NCBI GenBank assembly: GCA_002747185.1
Contig: PDTV01000004.1
Span: forward strand, 62,001-126,000
Length of the DNA stretch: 64,000 nucleotides
From: Candidatus Contendibacter odensensis
Lineage (GTDB): Bacteria; Pseudomonadota; Gammaproteobacteria; Competibacterales; Competibacteraceae
Direction: 5' to 3'
A program made the position numbers and the translations under genes. This document shows, in pieces, positions 48,284 through 58,591 of this stretch (position 1 is the stretch's first letter; the number at the start of each line of letters is the position of its first letter). The notes beneath the pieces are model-generated. The model was not told where the DNA came from, did no database searches, and saw nothing but the letters and a program-made list of their open reading frames with translations.

Positions 48284-49464
48284 TCCCAAAACTGCCCCCT
48301 TGTTCGGCTTTCTACGTCGATTCGTAGCAATATCGCCAGTGCGATGCACATGACGACAACACTACTGCCGCCGTAGCTCAGCAGTGGCAGGGTCAATCCC
48401 TTGGTGGGCAGCACCCCCATGTTGACACCCATGTTGAATAGCGCCTGGATACCAAACCACAATGCGATCCCGTAGGCGAGATAGGCAGAAAAGTGTTTAC
48501 CCAGGCGTTCCGCGTGCTGTGCAATCTGGAAGCCGTTCCAGACGATTACGGTAAATAGTCCCAAAACAATTAAAATTCCGATAAGCCCCAGTTCCTCGGC
48601 CAGTACAGCGAACAGGAAGTCGGTGTGCGCTTCGGGCAAATAAAACAGTTTCTGCACACTTTCCCCCAGGCCGACACCAAACAATTCGCCACGGCCAATA
48701 GCAATCAGCGATTGCACCAATTGGTAGCTGCCGCCATAAGGGTCGTCCCAAGGGTTGAGAAACTTGAGAACACGCCCGATACGATAGGGTGAAGCCACAA
48801 TCAGAACGATCATTGCAGTGGCTGTGCTGGCCAGCAGGATCCCAAACTGGACAAGATTGACACCGGCAAGAAACACCATGCCCAGTGTGGCGGCCATCAG
48901 CACGACCACGCTGCCGAAATCCGGCTCGAATAGAAGTAGTGCGGCTAATACGGCAAGCACAATCATGGGGCGCAGCAACGCCAGGGCAGAAGTCCGGAAA
49001 TCGCTGGTTCGTAGTTCACCGCCATAGCTTTTGAGGTAACTGGCGACATAAATCAGCGTGAACAGTTTGGCGATTTCTGAAACCTGCCAATTTACAGGCC
49101 CCAGCGTAATCCAGCGGGTTGCACCGTTGATGTCTCGGCCGATAAACAGCACCAGGGTGAGCAAGCTCACCGTAATCAGCAGCAGGAAGGGGGCAATACG
49201 TCGCCAACGTGCTATCGGGACGTGGAATGTCAGGATAGCTAAGAATAAGGCTATCAGTACAAACAGCAGTTGTCGGTTTAAGAAATAAAAGGGCGCCTCC
49301 ATCCTGGTCGCGGCGATGGCCATTGAGGCGGATGTCATCATCAACAGACCCAATGTCAATAACAGTAAGGCCGAGATCACAATCCAGGGATTGGGGAATA
49401 CGGCTTCACCAACCGCTGGAGGGGTCCTGTGGGTTGCCAGACGGACAGTCGAGGCCCTTAGCAT
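48280..49464 (-). CDS. ftsW: Septal peptidoglycan polymerase FtsW
   Basis: A SEDS glycosyltransferase of 394 residues with about ten membrane helices. Conserved blocks include QLLFVLIALFLAILTFHVP, the long periplasmic-loop Asp region (FLNPWDDPYGGSYQLVQSLI), LPEAHTDFLFAVLAEELG, and the ending LPLLSYGGSSVV. It works with FtsI. It overlaps murD by 7 nt and murG by 4 nt. Confidence 0.95.
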   Translation of the reverse strand: MLRASTVRLATHRTPPAVGEAVFPNPWIVISALLLLTLGLLMMTSASMAIAATRMEAPFYFLNRQLLFVLIALFLAILTFHVPIARWRRIAPFLLLITVSLLTLVLFIGRDINGATRWITLGPVNWQVSEIAKLFTLIYVASYLKSYGGELRTSDFRTSALALLRPMIVLAVLAALLLFEPDFGSVVVLMAATLGMVFLAGVNLVQFGILLASTATAMIVLIVASPYRIGRVLKFLNPWDDPYGGSYQLVQSLIAIGRGELFGVGLGESVQKLFYLPEAHTDFLFAVLAEELGLIGILIVLGLFTVIVWNGFQIAQHAERLGKHFSAYLAYGIALWFGIQALFNMGVNMGVLPTKGLTLPLLSYGGSSVVVMCIALAILLRIDVESRTRGQFWE

Positions 49465-50816
49465 GTCGGTAACCCCCTTACCATAGTGGTAAAGACCGTA
49501 CCGCGTTCTTCATAGCCGCTAAACATGTCAAAGCTGGCACAGGCCGGTGAGAGCAATACACTGTCACCAGCCTGGGCAGATTGTGCCGCCATAGCGATGG
49601 CTTGTTCCATATCGGCAGCGTGTTGCATGGGTATGCTGTTGCCCAGTGCGCTAGCAATTTGCGGGGCATCACGCCCGATCAAAATGACCATCCGTGCCCG
49701 GTCAGCCAATGCCGCTCGTAGCGAGGAAAAATCTTGATCCTTGCTATCACCGCCAGCAATCAAAACAACCTGTTGTCCCGGTACACCACGTACTGCTGCA
49801 ATGGTTGCACCCACATTGGTGCCCTTGGAATCGTCAAACCAGCGCACGCCAGCATGGTCCCGTATCAGTGTGGTACGGTGTGCCAGACCGGTAAATTGAC
49901 GCAAGGCCGTTAGCATGGGTTCACGTCGCAGGCCCAGTGTGTGCCCAATCGCTAATGCTGCAAGGGCGTTGGCGATATTGTGATCACCACTGACCTGTAG
50001 CGCTGACGCTGCGATCCAGGGTTCCTGGCCGCGTACCAGCCAGCGCTCACCACGATGCCGGCGCACCCCGAATTCATTGTCCTCCGGTTCACGCAGGGTA
50101 AAGCGCAGCACGTTGCGTTCCGGTTTAACCATGGCCATCACGGCTGGGTCATCAGCATTCACCACCATGACACCATCACCTTGGAAAATCTGTTGTTTAG
50201 CAACGATGTAATTGTCCAGACTGTCATAACGATCCATGTGGTCGGGACTGATATTAAGTACGGTGGCTACCCGTGCATTGAGGCTATAGGTGGTTTCTAG
50301 CTGGAAGCTGGAAAGTTCCAGCACATAGAATTGTGGCCGGACCGTGGCATTTTTTTCCCGCGCCAACCATAAATCCAGTGCGGGTGTGCCCAGATTGCCG
50401 CCGACGGCTGCCGGCATTCCCGCCGACTTCATCATATCGCCCAGCAAGGTGGTCACTGTACTTTTACCGTTGGAGCCGGTGATGGCCACCACCGGTATAT
50501 CCGTTAAACGGGCGAACAGCTCGATATCACCCCAGACCGGCACGCCGCGTATGGCTGCTTCCACAATGACCGGTGTTTTAACAGGTACACCGGGACTTAC
50601 CAGCAATCGTGCCGCATTAGCAAAGACCGCCGGGTCAAAATCACCCAGATGACAAGGTACATCGGGATATTCATTGCGTAATACAGCCAGACCTGGAGGA
50701 TCGTTACGGCTGTCGGTCACAGCGACAGTTGCCCCCAGCGCCCGCAGCGCCCGCAGCGCTGATAGGCCGCTTTTGCCGAGTCCAACGATCAATGTGATAC
50801 CGTCCAGCGATAGCAT
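49458..50816 (-). CDS. murD: UDP-N-acetylmuramoylalanine--D-glutamate ligase MurD
   Basis: Adds D-Glu. The 452-residue protein has LIVGLGKSGLSALRAL, the ATP loop ITGSNGKSTVTTLLGDM, NISPDHMDRYDS and FDDSKGTNVGAT. The ATG of MLSLDGITL is used, with AAGGGGG about nine bases upstream. A GTG three codons earlier lies within that site. The gap to mraY is 13 nt. Confidence 0.95.
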   Translation of the reverse strand: MLSLDGITLIVGLGKSGLSALRALRALGATVAVTDSRNDPPGLAVLRNEYPDVPCHLGDFDPAVFANAARLLVSPGVPVKTPVIVEAAIRGVPVWGDIELFARLTDIPVVAITGSNGKSTVTTLLGDMMKSAGMPAAVGGNLGTPALDLWLAREKNATVRPQFYVLELSSFQLETTYSLNARVATVLNISPDHMDRYDSLDNYIVAKQQIFQGDGVMVVNADDPAVMAMVKPERNVLRFTLREPEDNEFGVRRHRGERWLVRGQEPWIAASALQVSGDHNIANALAALAIGHTLGLRREPMLTALRQFTGLAHRTTLIRDHAGVRWFDDSKGTNVGATIAAVRGVPGQQVVLIAGGDSKDQDFSSLRAALADRARMVILIGRDAPQIASALGNSIPMQHAADMEQAIAMAAQSAQAGDSVLLSPACASFDMFSGYEERGTVFTTMVRGLPTC

Positions 50817-50829
50817 GGTTAGCACCCCC

Positions 50830-51915
50830 TTAACGAATCTTCAGCGAAGACAGACCCAGCAACACCAGCATGATGGTGATGATCCAGAAACGGACAATCA
50901 CACGCGGCTCAGGCCAGCCCTTGAGCTCAAAATGATGGTGGAGTGGTGCCATACGGAAAATGCGGCGCCCCGTCAGTCGAAACGAGGCCACTTGCAAAAT
51001 GACCGAAACCGTTTCCATAACAAAAACTCCACCCATTACAAACAGGATGAGTTCCTGACGTACAGTGACTGCAGTGACACCTAGCGCCGCACCCAGTGCC
51101 AGCGCACCGACATCACCCATAAAGACCTGTGCCGGATAGGTGTTGAACCACAGAAAACCAAGCCCTGCGCCCACGATCGCGCTACAAAAAATAGCGACTT
51201 CACCGACACCCGGTACGGAAGGAATGCCCAGATAGTCTGCAAAGATCCGATTACCGGAGGCATAGCAAAATACGGCTAATGCACCCGCGACCATGGATGT
51301 GGGAACAATCGCCAGCCCGTCAAGACCGTCAGTGAGGTTAACAGCATTGCTGGAGCCGACAATGACCAGATAGGTGAGCGGGATGAAAAACCAGCCAAGG
51401 TAGATCGCAATGCCTTTAAAGAAGGGCACGATTAACTGTATTTCCACAGGCGTTTGAGCCGTGAAATACAGCAGGCATGCTGCGCTCAATCCAGCGACTG
51501 ACTGCCAGAAATATTTGGCGCTTGCAGTTAGGCCCCTGGAATTCTTGAGCATGAGTTTGCGGTAATCATCAACCCAGCCGACGGCACCAAAAGCTATTGT
51601 GGTTAACAGGACAATCCAGACATAATGGTTACGCAGATCAGCCCATAGCAAGGTGGTCACTGCGATAGCAACCAGAATCAGCCCGCCACCCATCGTTGGT
51701 GTACCGGCCTTGGAAAAATGGCTGCTAGGGCCATCTTCACGGATCTGTTGACCAATCTGGTACTGTTGCAGCCAGCGGATCATCGCAGGTCCAACCAGAA
51801 GTGAAATAACCAGGGCCGTCAGAATGCCCAGAATGGCCCGTAGGGTCAGGTACTGAAACGCATTGAATCCAGTATAAAAATGTTCAGTCAGCCATTCGGC
51901 AAGCAGCACCAGCAT
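50830..51915 (-). CDS. mraY: Phospho-MurNAc-pentapeptide translocase MraY
   Basis: Makes lipid I on undecaprenyl phosphate. The 361-residue, ten-helix protein has [13 protein letters not shown], the catalytic [38 protein letters not shown], and [14 protein letters not shown] near the C-terminus. The start overlaps the murF stop as TAATG. Confidence 0.96.
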   Translation of the reverse strand: MLVLLAEWLTEHFYTGFNAFQYLTLRAILGILTALVISLLVGPAMIRWLQQYQIGQQIREDGPSSHFSKAGTPTMGGGLILVAIAVTTLLWADLRNHYVWIVLLTTIAFGAVGWVDDYRKLMLKNSRGLTASAKYFWQSVAGLSAACLLYFTAQTPVEIQLIVPFFKGIAIYLGWFFIPLTYLVIVGSSNAVNLTDGLDGLAIVPTSMVAGALAVFCYASGNRIFADYLGIPSVPGVGEVAIFCSAIVGAGLGFLWFNTYPAQVFMGDVGALALGAALGVTAVTVRQELILFVMGGVFVMETVSVILQVASFRLTGRRIFRMAPLHHHFELKGWPEPRVIVRFWIITIMLVLLGLSSLKIR

Positions 51916-53306
51916 TAGTGGGGTCTCCTTAACGTTTCTGATTCCGTGGGTGCATTCACTAATGCCATGACGACACGCTCCATCCGCATGCCTCGTGAAC
52001 CTTTCACCAGTACCACTGGTGATTCGTCGTCGTTATCCAGATCATTGTGCAGTGCGGCAACCAGTTCATCCACATCGTTAAAATGTTGCCCGCCCGCATT
52101 AAACGCAATAGCTGCGGCGCGGCTGTGGTCACCTAGGGCATACAAGCGTTCAAAACCGGCTGAACGTGCTTCCTGGCCGGATTGGGCATGGAGGTCATCT
52201 GCTGCTGCACCAAGTTCCCGCATATCACCCAGAACCAGCCATTTGCGACCCGGTTGGGTACCTACTGCGTGAAGTGCGGCCGCAAGTGACGCTGGATTAG
52301 CGTTATACGCATCATGAATCACGTCGCCGCCGTGCCAGCCGGATAGCCGTTGCATGCGTCCACTGACACTCGACAGGGTTTCCAGTCCGGCCTGGATATT
52401 CTCCAGCGTTGCGCCAACGGCCAGCGTTGCAGCAGCGGCCGCCAGCGCGTTGCGAATGTTGTGTTGTCCAGGTAGTGGCAACTGAATCTCGGTGGTGCCC
52501 GCTGTCGTGATGAGCTGAAAGCGGTTGCTTGCCGGATCGAGGAGGTGGGCACTGACCGCTGCCGCTGGATCAAGGCCGAAGTCAATGATGCGTCGTTCGG
52601 TATTCAGCGCCAGCCAGTCATCGGCATGAGGATCATCACGGTTAATGATCGCCACGCCATCCGGTTTAAGCCCCAAAAAGATTTCACCCTTGGCGCGCGC
52701 CACGCCTGCGATGTCACCAAAGCCTTCCAGATGACAGGGGCCAGCGTTATTGATCAATGCCACATCCGGTTGCACCAGACCTGTCAGGTAGGCAATTTCA
52801 CCGTGATGGTTGGCTCCCATTTCGATCACAGCGTACCTGTGCTCGCTGTTGAGGCGTAACAGTGTCAGGGGTACGCCAATATCGTTATTCAAATTGCCCC
52901 TGGTGGCCAGCGTTGTTCCCCGCTGGCGCAAAATGGCGGCAATCATTTCCTTGACCGTGGTTTTACCGTTGCTCCCGGTCAAACCGATGAGCATACCGGA
53001 AAAGCGAGCCCGCCAGATGGCAGCAAGTTGTCCCAGTGCCAGGCGGGTATCAGCGACACGTAATTGTGGCAACGGGTCGGTGACTGTTCGTTCGACCAGT
53101 GCGGCGCGGGCGCCCTGTTCTCTGGCGGTCGTGATGAAATTGTGACCATCAAAATGTTCACCGCCCAGTGCAACGAATAAGGCGCCTTCCGGTAATTGGC
53201 GACTATCAGTACTGACGGTACTGAAAGCGATATCATCACCGAACAGCTCACCATTCAGTTGTTGGGCGATAGCCTGCAAATGCAGGGGTGCAAAGATGTC
53301 ATCCAT
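51915..53306 (-). CDS. murF: UDP-MurNAc-tripeptide--D-alanyl-D-alanine ligase MurF
   Basis: Adds D-Ala-D-Ala from Ddl. The 463-residue protein has [14 protein letters not shown], the ATP loop [35 protein letters not shown] and [13 protein letters not shown]. It overlaps murE by 8 nt and mraY by 1 nt. Confidence 0.95.
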   Translation of the reverse strand: MDDIFAPLHLQAIAQQLNGELFGDDIAFSTVSTDSRQLPEGALFVALGGEHFDGHNFITTAREQGARAALVERTVTDPLPQLRVADTRLALGQLAAIWRARFSGMLIGLTGSNGKTTVKEMIAAILRQRGTTLATRGNLNNDIGVPLTLLRLNSEHRYAVIEMGANHHGEIAYLTGLVQPDVALINNAGPCHLEGFGDIAGVARAKGEIFLGLKPDGVAIINRDDPHADDWLALNTERRIIDFGLDPAAAVSAHLLDPASNRFQLITTAGTTEIQLPLPGQHNIRNALAAAAATLAVGATLENIQAGLETLSSVSGRMQRLSGWHGGDVIHDAYNANPASLAAALHAVGTQPGRKWLVLGDMRELGAAADDLHAQSGQEARSAGFERLYALGDHSRAAAIAFNAGGQHFNDVDELVAALHNDLDNDDESPVVLVKGSRGMRMERVVMALVNAPTESETLRRPH

Positions 53307-54891
53307 GCGCTAAGCATCCATTTTGCAAGGTTGGATAGAGGAATTCGTGGGCTACGGCATGATCGCTGAAAGGTAAGGACTGGTCGCCAATGAGCTGGTA
53401 ATCTTCATGGCCTTTGCCGGCAATCAACACGATATCATCAGCAGTCGCACCTGCCAGCGCTTCGAGAATGGCGCTGCGGCGGTCATGGATAACGGTGGCT
53501 TTTTTCGGCTGATGTAGCCCGCTGAGCATATCACTGATGATCTGTGCAGGTGCTTCACTGCGTGGGTTGTCATCCGTCATGATAAGCTGATCAGCGTATT
53601 GTTCGGCTACTGCGGCCATCAGCGGTCGCTTGCCCGGATCGCGGTCACCGCCACAACCGAATACGCACCACAGGCGACCCTTGAGATGCTCGCGCAGCGC
53701 CTGCAAGACAGCTTGCAGTGCATGTGGGGTATGCGCGTAATCAATGACTGCCAGTGCCTGACCCGATTGACCACCGAGACGCTCCATCCGCCCCGGTACG
53801 GCAACCGTTTGGGTGATTTGTGCCAGTGCCTGGTCGAAGGGTACATCCAGCGCCAGCAGTGTGGCCAGGGTTGCCAGTATATTATTGGCATTGAATCGCC
53901 CCAGTAGCCCGGTTCGTAATTCACCTTCACCCCAGGAGGATTGTATCTGAAGCTGGCAGCCATCCGGTGTCAGTGTCAGGTTTTTACCCCGGACAAATGA
54001 TTCCGGTTGTTCTGGCATTTCTCCAAGGCCATAAGCAATCAGCGCCGTAGTGCGCTTTAATTCAGTGGCAATATGGCGACCAAATGGATCATCGAAATTC
54101 AATACGGCACACGCGGGTTGATGATCAAGGAACAATCGACGTTTAGCGGCAGCATAGGCTACTATCGTTTTGTGATAGTCGAGATGGTCGCGGGCCAAAT
54201 TGGTGAGCACGGCCACCGCAAACTGTACGCCATTGACGCGCCCTTGATCGAGTGCGTGTGACGATACTTCCATGACAGCGTATTGTTGGTCGTTGGCAAC
54301 CTGCTCAGCAAGAAACCGCTGTACTGTTAAGGGGTCGGGTGTTGTGTGCGAGGCGGTTTGGGTCTGGCCGTATACCCCGATACCCAGGGTGCCGAGAATG
54401 CCGCACGCTTTCGATTGAGCGTGGGTATTGCTCAATGCTTGGGCGATAAAATGGGCGCAGGATGTTTTGCCATCAGTACCGGTAATGCCGACAATTTTTA
54501 GCTTCTGGGCGGGCTCGCCATAGAATCGGCCGGCAATCAGTCCCGTTTTCTGGCGCAGTTCGGGGACAGCCAGTAGGGGAATTGTCGTGTCATGTGTTGG
54601 TGGCAAGTTATCGTAAGGCGGCTCCCATAAAACCAGATGTGCCCCTGCCGCTTGCACAGTATCCAGAAATTCCAGCCCGTGCTGTTGTCCACCGTTTAGG
54701 GCAAAAAACAGATGGCCCGCCTTAATCTGACGGCTATCAATAGATAATCCGGTTACGGTTTGATCAGCCAGATGCCTGGGGACTTCAGTGAATCCTGCGA
54801 GTAGATGGCCCAAGGATCCAGCCGTTGGCGGCGGTACCGGAGCCGCATGACGGATGTGCCCGGCACGATTGGTAACAGGTGTCGATCTCAT
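53299..54891 (-). CDS. murE: UDP-MurNAc-L-Ala-D-Glu--meso-DAP ligase MurE
   Basis: Adds the third residue of the stem peptide. The 530-residue protein has the ATP loop GITGTDGKTSCAHFIAQ, VMEVSSHALDQGRVNG, FGCGGDRDPGKRPLM and the motif DDNPRSEAP. DNPR marks use of meso-diaminopimelate rather than lysine. The protein has about 20 extra N-terminal residues before the usual beginning. Start overlaps ftsI as ATGA. Confidence 0.95.
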   Translation of the reverse strand: MRSTPVTNRAGHIRHAAPVPPPTAGSLGHLLAGFTEVPRHLADQTVTGLSIDSRQIKAGHLFFALNGGQQHGLEFLDTVQAAGAHLVLWEPPYDNLPPTHDTTIPLLAVPELRQKTGLIAGRFYGEPAQKLKIVGITGTDGKTSCAHFIAQALSNTHAQSKACGILGTLGIGVYGQTQTASHTTPDPLTVQRFLAEQVANDQQYAVMEVSSHALDQGRVNGVQFAVAVLTNLARDHLDYHKTIVAYAAAKRRLFLDHQPACAVLNFDDPFGRHIATELKRTTALIAYGLGEMPEQPESFVRGKNLTLTPDGCQLQIQSSWGEGELRTGLLGRFNANNILATLATLLALDVPFDQALAQITQTVAVPGRMERLGGQSGQALAVIDYAHTPHALQAVLQALREHLKGRLWCVFGCGGDRDPGKRPLMAAVAEQYADQLIMTDDNPRSEAPAQIISDMLSGLHQPKKATVIHDRRSAILEALAGATADDIVLIAGKGHEDYQLIGDQSLPFSDHAVAHEFLYPTLQNGCLAHG

Positions 54892-56666
54892 CGTACGGTC
54901 CCTCCTGAATCGGCAATTTTCATGCTGGGCATATCATCGGGCGTGACATTCAGGATACGTAGTGCACCACCCATGACCGCAGAAAATACCGGCGCTGCTA
55001 CGGTACCGCCATAATGGGTTTTGCCTCTGGGCTCATCGATGATAACGACCATCACCAGCCGGGGATTGCTAGCGGGTGCCATACCGGCGAACAGCGAGAG
55101 GTAACGCCTTGAATAACGGCCATTAACGACTTTATGTACTGTGCCGGTTTTGCCAGCGACCCGATAGCCGGGCACATTGGCTTTAAATCCTGTACCTTTA
55201 CGGCTCACCGCTTTTTCCAGCATGGACCAGATGCGCTTTGTTGTCCGCTCTGATAGCACACGCCTGCTTTCAGTGCCGTTATCAACAGGTTGTTGACGTT
55301 TGAGTACGGTCAGTGGTTGCAGGACACCACGCGAGGCCAGCGCTGTGTAGGCTCGCGCCAATTGCAGCATGTTGACGGATAAGCCGTAACCGAAGGAGTG
55401 ATTGGCATGACCGATTTCACCACCCCATTTCTTGAAATGACGAAGTATACCGGCCTGTTCACCGATGAGACCTACGCCGGTGAGCGAGCCAAAGCCAAGG
55501 TCTTTATACAGTTGCCATAAGCGTTTTGCCGGAAGCGACAGTGCAATTTTGCTGGTGCCTACATTACTGGATTTACTGAGTACCCGAGTGACATCAAGCA
55601 CGCCATAGTTATGGACATCACGTATTACGCTACGTCCCAGCTTGAGCTTGCCCGGCGCTGTGTTGATTCGCGAGCCGGGTCGCCATCGGCCGCTTTCCAG
55701 CGCCATGGCAATGGCAAAGGTTTTCATGGTAGAGCCAGGTTCGTAGATATCGGTGACGGCTCGATTGCGTAGCAGATGGCTTCGCAAGGCTTTACGGTCG
55801 TTAGGATTTCCGGCCGGCTGGTTAACGATCGCCAGAATCTCGCCACTGCGGACATCGACTACAACAGCCGTGCCTCCCTTGGCGCGGTGTTTGATAACAG
55901 CCGATCGAAGCGCACGATAACTGAGATATTGCAAGCGCCGGTCAATACTCAGGGTTAAAGTCTGGCCAGGTTGTGGAACCTGGAGAATCTCGATTTCCTT
56001 AACAATTTGTCCCAAGCGATTTTTAATGACGCGCTTTTTACCCGGAATACCGCGCAAGCGATCATCAAAAGTTTTCTCGACACCTTCCTGACCAATGTCG
56101 TCGATGTTGGTGAAACCGAGAAGATGCGAGGTGATTTTGGCATCCGGGTAATAGCGGCGATATTCGCGTTTTGTATGCACACCGGGGATTTTTAGCGCCA
56201 GTACCTTTTTTGCTTGATCGGGAGACAGATGTCGGCGTAAATAAACAAACTGACGCTTACTGGGCACTGCCAGTTTTTTTGTCAGATCGCGCACTTTCAT
56301 GCCGAGTAATGCGGCTAGTTTTGAGGTATTCTCAGGCTGTTGTTTTAAACTTTTTTTTAAGTCTGTTGGTTGCGCCCAGATCGAGTCTACAGGTGAGCTG
56401 ACAGCCAGTGGTTCGCCATTGCGATCTACAATCATTCCACGGTGAGCAGGAATCTCGACTGTTCGTAAGAAACGTTCGTTGCCTTCTTCCTGCAAGCGCC
56501 CGGTATCTAGCAGTTGCAGGTAAACAGCACGCACCACAATGCCACATCCTGCCAGGCCCAGCATACTCAATACCAGGGTATAACGTGTCGTGTTTTTAAT
56601 CGACACGAGTACCCTTTGTAATAGAGTATTTGAGACTCTGCGGTTAGATCGGGTTTTTCTTATCAT
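54888..56666 (-). CDS. ftsI: Septal transpeptidase FtsI (PBP3)
   Basis: A class B penicillin-binding protein of 592 residues. A basic cytoplasmic tail and one membrane helix (about 33-52) precede the pedestal domain (PAHRGMIVDRNGEPLAVSSP). The transpeptidase domain has EPGSTMKTFAIA (active Ser, SxxK), SKSSNVGTSK (SxN) and YRVAGKTGTVHKV (KTG). It pairs with FtsW. It overlaps ftsL and murE by 4 nt each. Confidence 0.95.
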   Translation of the reverse strand: MIRKTRSNRRVSNTLLQRVLVSIKNTTRYTLVLSMLGLAGCGIVVRAVYLQLLDTGRLQEEGNERFLRTVEIPAHRGMIVDRNGEPLAVSSPVDSIWAQPTDLKKSLKQQPENTSKLAALLGMKVRDLTKKLAVPSKRQFVYLRRHLSPDQAKKVLALKIPGVHTKREYRRYYPDAKITSHLLGFTNIDDIGQEGVEKTFDDRLRGIPGKKRVIKNRLGQIVKEIEILQVPQPGQTLTLSIDRRLQYLSYRALRSAVIKHRAKGGTAVVVDVRSGEILAIVNQPAGNPNDRKALRSHLLRNRAVTDIYEPGSTMKTFAIAMALESGRWRPGSRINTAPGKLKLGRSVIRDVHNYGVLDVTRVLSKSSNVGTSKIALSLPAKRLWQLYKDLGFGSLTGVGLIGEQAGILRHFKKWGGEIGHANHSFGYGLSVNMLQLARAYTALASRGVLQPLTVLKRQQPVDNGTESRRVLSERTTKRIWSMLEKAVSRKGTGFKANVPGYRVAGKTGTVHKVVNGRYSRRYLSLFAGMAPASNPRLVMVVIIDEPRGKTHYGGTVAAPVFSAVMGGALRILNVTPDDMPSMKIADSGGTVR

Positions 56667-56941
56667 GGTGGCGTGATGTAAAGTACTTGAGCAGGATCAG
56701 GGGCTGACATTTTTAGTCGGGTTCGTGCTTTCTTTTCTATCAAGATATCAGTAACCAGTGTGCTTTGTTCGAGCTGTAATACCTCCCATTCAATCTCCAG
56801 CTTGTCTCGCTCTGCTTGCAGCTGTTGCAGCTGTATAAATAGTTGTCGATTGTTATGCTGGGTATAGACCACGGCGATACCGGAACCCAGGGTTGCTATC
56901 GCTAGCAGTGTGATAGTCAACACGTGTGTCTTGATGTTCAT
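56663..56941 (-). CDS. ftsL: Cell division protein FtsL
   Basis: A small bitopic divisome protein of 92 residues with a short cytoplasmic end and one membrane helix (about 6-26). The periplasmic coiled coil is rich in Leu/Gln/Glu (LFIQLQQLQAERDKLEIEWE). It joins FtsB and FtsQ to activate FtsWI. It has ATGA overlaps with rsmH and ftsI. Assignment relies on position, size and architecture, because sequence conservation is low. Confidence 0.9.
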   Translation of the reverse strand: MNIKTHVLTITLLAIATLGSGIAVVYTQHNNRQLFIQLQQLQAERDKLEIEWEVLQLEQSTLVTDILIEKKARTRLKMSAPDPAQVLYITPP

Positions 56942-57879
56942 GCCAGACGTTCTGCGATACGTAATGTGGCAGAACGCGCCCGTGGGTTGGTCGCAATTTC
57001 AGCAGCCGTAGGCTTTACTGCCTTGCCTATCAGACGCAAAGTCATTCCTTTCGGTGCTCCTTGAGCGGGTAAATCGAGTGGTAATTCCTGGCCTCGTGCT
57101 TGCTGTTGCATAAATCGTTTGACCATTCGATCCTCCAGGGAATGAAAGCTGATCACTACCAGTCGTCCGCCGGGAGCTAATGCTTTTATTGCTTGTGGTA
57201 ATACCGCCTGTAATTCCTGTAATTCCTTGTTGATTTTTATTCGAATCGCCTGAAATGAGCGGGTTGCTGGGTGCTTATGTGGTTCACGGAACGGCATGGC
57301 CGCTGAAATAATATTTGCCAATTGCATCGTCGTGGTGATAGGCGCGTGACGGCGGGCAGCAACAATCGCTTGAGCAACCCGTTTTGCAAATCGTTCCTCA
57401 CCATATTCTGCCAGTATCTGTGCCAAATCGGCCTCACTCACACGGTGAAGCCACGCAGCTGCACTTTCATCCTCAGAGGGGTTCATTCGCATATCCAGAA
57501 TTCCATCATGGTTAAAGCTGAAACCTCTTTTGGGATCATCAAGTTGTGGCGAAGAAACACCCAGATCGAACAGCAATCCATCTAATCGACCGGTTAGTCC
57601 ATGGGCTGTGACGATATCAGTTAGATGACTGAACGTAACCTGAATGAGAGAAAAACGAGGTTCATCCATAAACTTGTTTTTTGCCCATTCACTGGCAATA
57701 GGGTCACGATCAAGTGCCAATAGTCGCCCTGAAGTGCCTAACATGTGTAAAATTGCTGCTGAGTGTCCTCCCCGGCCAAAAGTGGCATCGATATAGCAGC
57801 CATTTGGGCGAATGTTCAGTGCATTTAGTGTTTCAGCCAATAAGACGGGCTGATGTGCTCGCGACGCATCAGTCATCAT
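56938..57879 (-). CDS. rsmH: 16S rRNA m4C1402 methyltransferase RsmH
   Basis: N4-methylates C1402 of 16S rRNA, and its partner for the 2'-O-methyl group is RsmI at the end of this window. The 313-residue protein has HQPVLLAETLNAL, the SAM loop DATFGRGGHSAAIL, FDLGVSSPQLDDPKRGFSF and SFHSLEDRMVKRFM. The second ATG one codon in is also possible. It starts 6 nt after mraZ. Confidence 0.96.
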   Translation of the reverse strand: MMTDASRAHQPVLLAETLNALNIRPNGCYIDATFGRGGHSAAILHMLGTSGRLLALDRDPIASEWAKNKFMDEPRFSLIQVTFSHLTDIVTAHGLTGRLDGLLFDLGVSSPQLDDPKRGFSFNHDGILDMRMNPSEDESAAAWLHRVSEADLAQILAEYGEERFAKRVAQAIVAARRHAPITTTMQLANIISAAMPFREPHKHPATRSFQAIRIKINKELQELQAVLPQAIKALAPGGRLVVISFHSLEDRMVKRFMQQQARGQELPLDLPAQGAPKGMTLRLIGKAVKPTAAEIATNPRARSATLRIAERLA

Positions 57880-57885
57880 TTAAAG

Positions 57886-58341
57886 CTAAAACGCGAGTGA
57901 ATCCAGGTCAGGCAAGGATCCATCCTGGTCATGATCATCATCAGCCAGGAGCGCTTCCCGCCATGCAGACCATGCCGATTCATTCCAGATTTCGAGCTTA
58001 TTACCTTGTCCCACGAGTACCACTTGCTTTTCTAAAGTTGCAAAAGCCCGTAAGGGCATCGGTAACAAAATCCGGCCATTGGCGTCGAGGCAGCATTCTT
58101 CTGCGTGCCCCATTAAAAGCCGTTTTAAGGCGCGTGTACGTTTGTTAGTACTGGAAAGCTGGATGAGCTTGTGTTCAATCTCTTCCCAGACGGGTAGTGG
58201 ATAGAGCAGCAGACACCGATCACGATCAACGGTCAATACCACCTGACCATTGCTCATATCCAGCATATGTTGGCGATGTTTGGTTGGTATCGTTAACCGG
58301 CCTTTGCTATCCAGCGATAATGAGTTGATCCCCCGGAACAA
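57886..58341 (-). CDS. mraZ: Transcriptional regulator MraZ
   Basis: A 151-residue AbrB-like regulator with two SpoVT-type domains (FRGINSLSLDSKGRLTIPTK and the second around CCLDANGRILLPM). It binds repeated TGGG boxes before its own gene and represses the dcw operon. The start is taken as TTG at 58341, which gives MFRGINSL and the family length (E. coli 152), with AAAGG upstream. An ATG 15 codons earlier would add a non-conserved leader. Three matching boxes lie upstream. Confidence 0.93.
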   Translation of the reverse strand: MFRGINSLSLDSKGRLTIPTKHRQHMLDMSNGQVVLTVDRDRCLLLYPLPVWEEIEHKLIQLSSTNKRTRALKRLLMGHAEECCLDANGRILLPMPLRAFATLEKQVVLVGQGNKLEIWNESAWSAWREALLADDDHDQDGSLPDLDSLAF

Positions 58342-58381
58342 TGTAACGCCTTTGCAGAGCAGATGAGGTGGCCTCGCCTCT

Positions 58382-58406
58382 CCCACTCCTCCCCACTTTT
58401 TCCCAC
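58382..58406 (-). promoter_or_regulatory. MraZ operator: three GTGGG boxes at 10-bp steps
   Basis: On the minus strand GTGGG occurs at 58402-58406, 58392-58396 and 58382-58386, exactly one helical turn apart. This matches the known direct-repeat TGGG boxes with short spacers bound by MraZ. They lie just downstream of the -10 box, so bound MraZ would block transcription of its own operon. Confidence 0.85.
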
Positions 58407-58408
58407 TA

Positions 58409-58438
58409 ACTATAGGAAGGTAATACAGCCACTGTCAA
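58409..58438 (-). promoter_or_regulatory. dcw operon promoter (Pmra)
   Basis: On the minus strand a perfect TTGACA (58433-58438) and TATAGT (58409-58414) are 18 bp apart. The predicted start lies within the MraZ boxes, about 60 nt before the mraZ start. Confidence 0.8.
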
Positions 58439-58500
58439 GAGAAAGCAGCGTATAAATATTATTTTTTTATAAAAAAAACAAATATTTATAAAATATTCAT

Positions 58501-58551
58501 AAAAGCATGAATCCCAAGGTTGGGAAAATCTCGCAATTTTGGGATGCTTTT
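58501..58551. terminator. Inverted repeat between rnpB and mraZ
   Basis: AAAAGCAT and CCCAA on the left (with GAAT between) pair with TTTTGGGATGCTTTT on the right. It lies downstream of rnpB on the minus strand and upstream of the dcw promoter. It could insulate the two units. The surrounding 58440-58500 is very AT-rich, perhaps an UP-element-like tract. Confidence 0.4.
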
Positions 58552-58591
58552 GCAGAATAAGCCGGCAAGATAAGCAGTTTGGGATTAAAAA

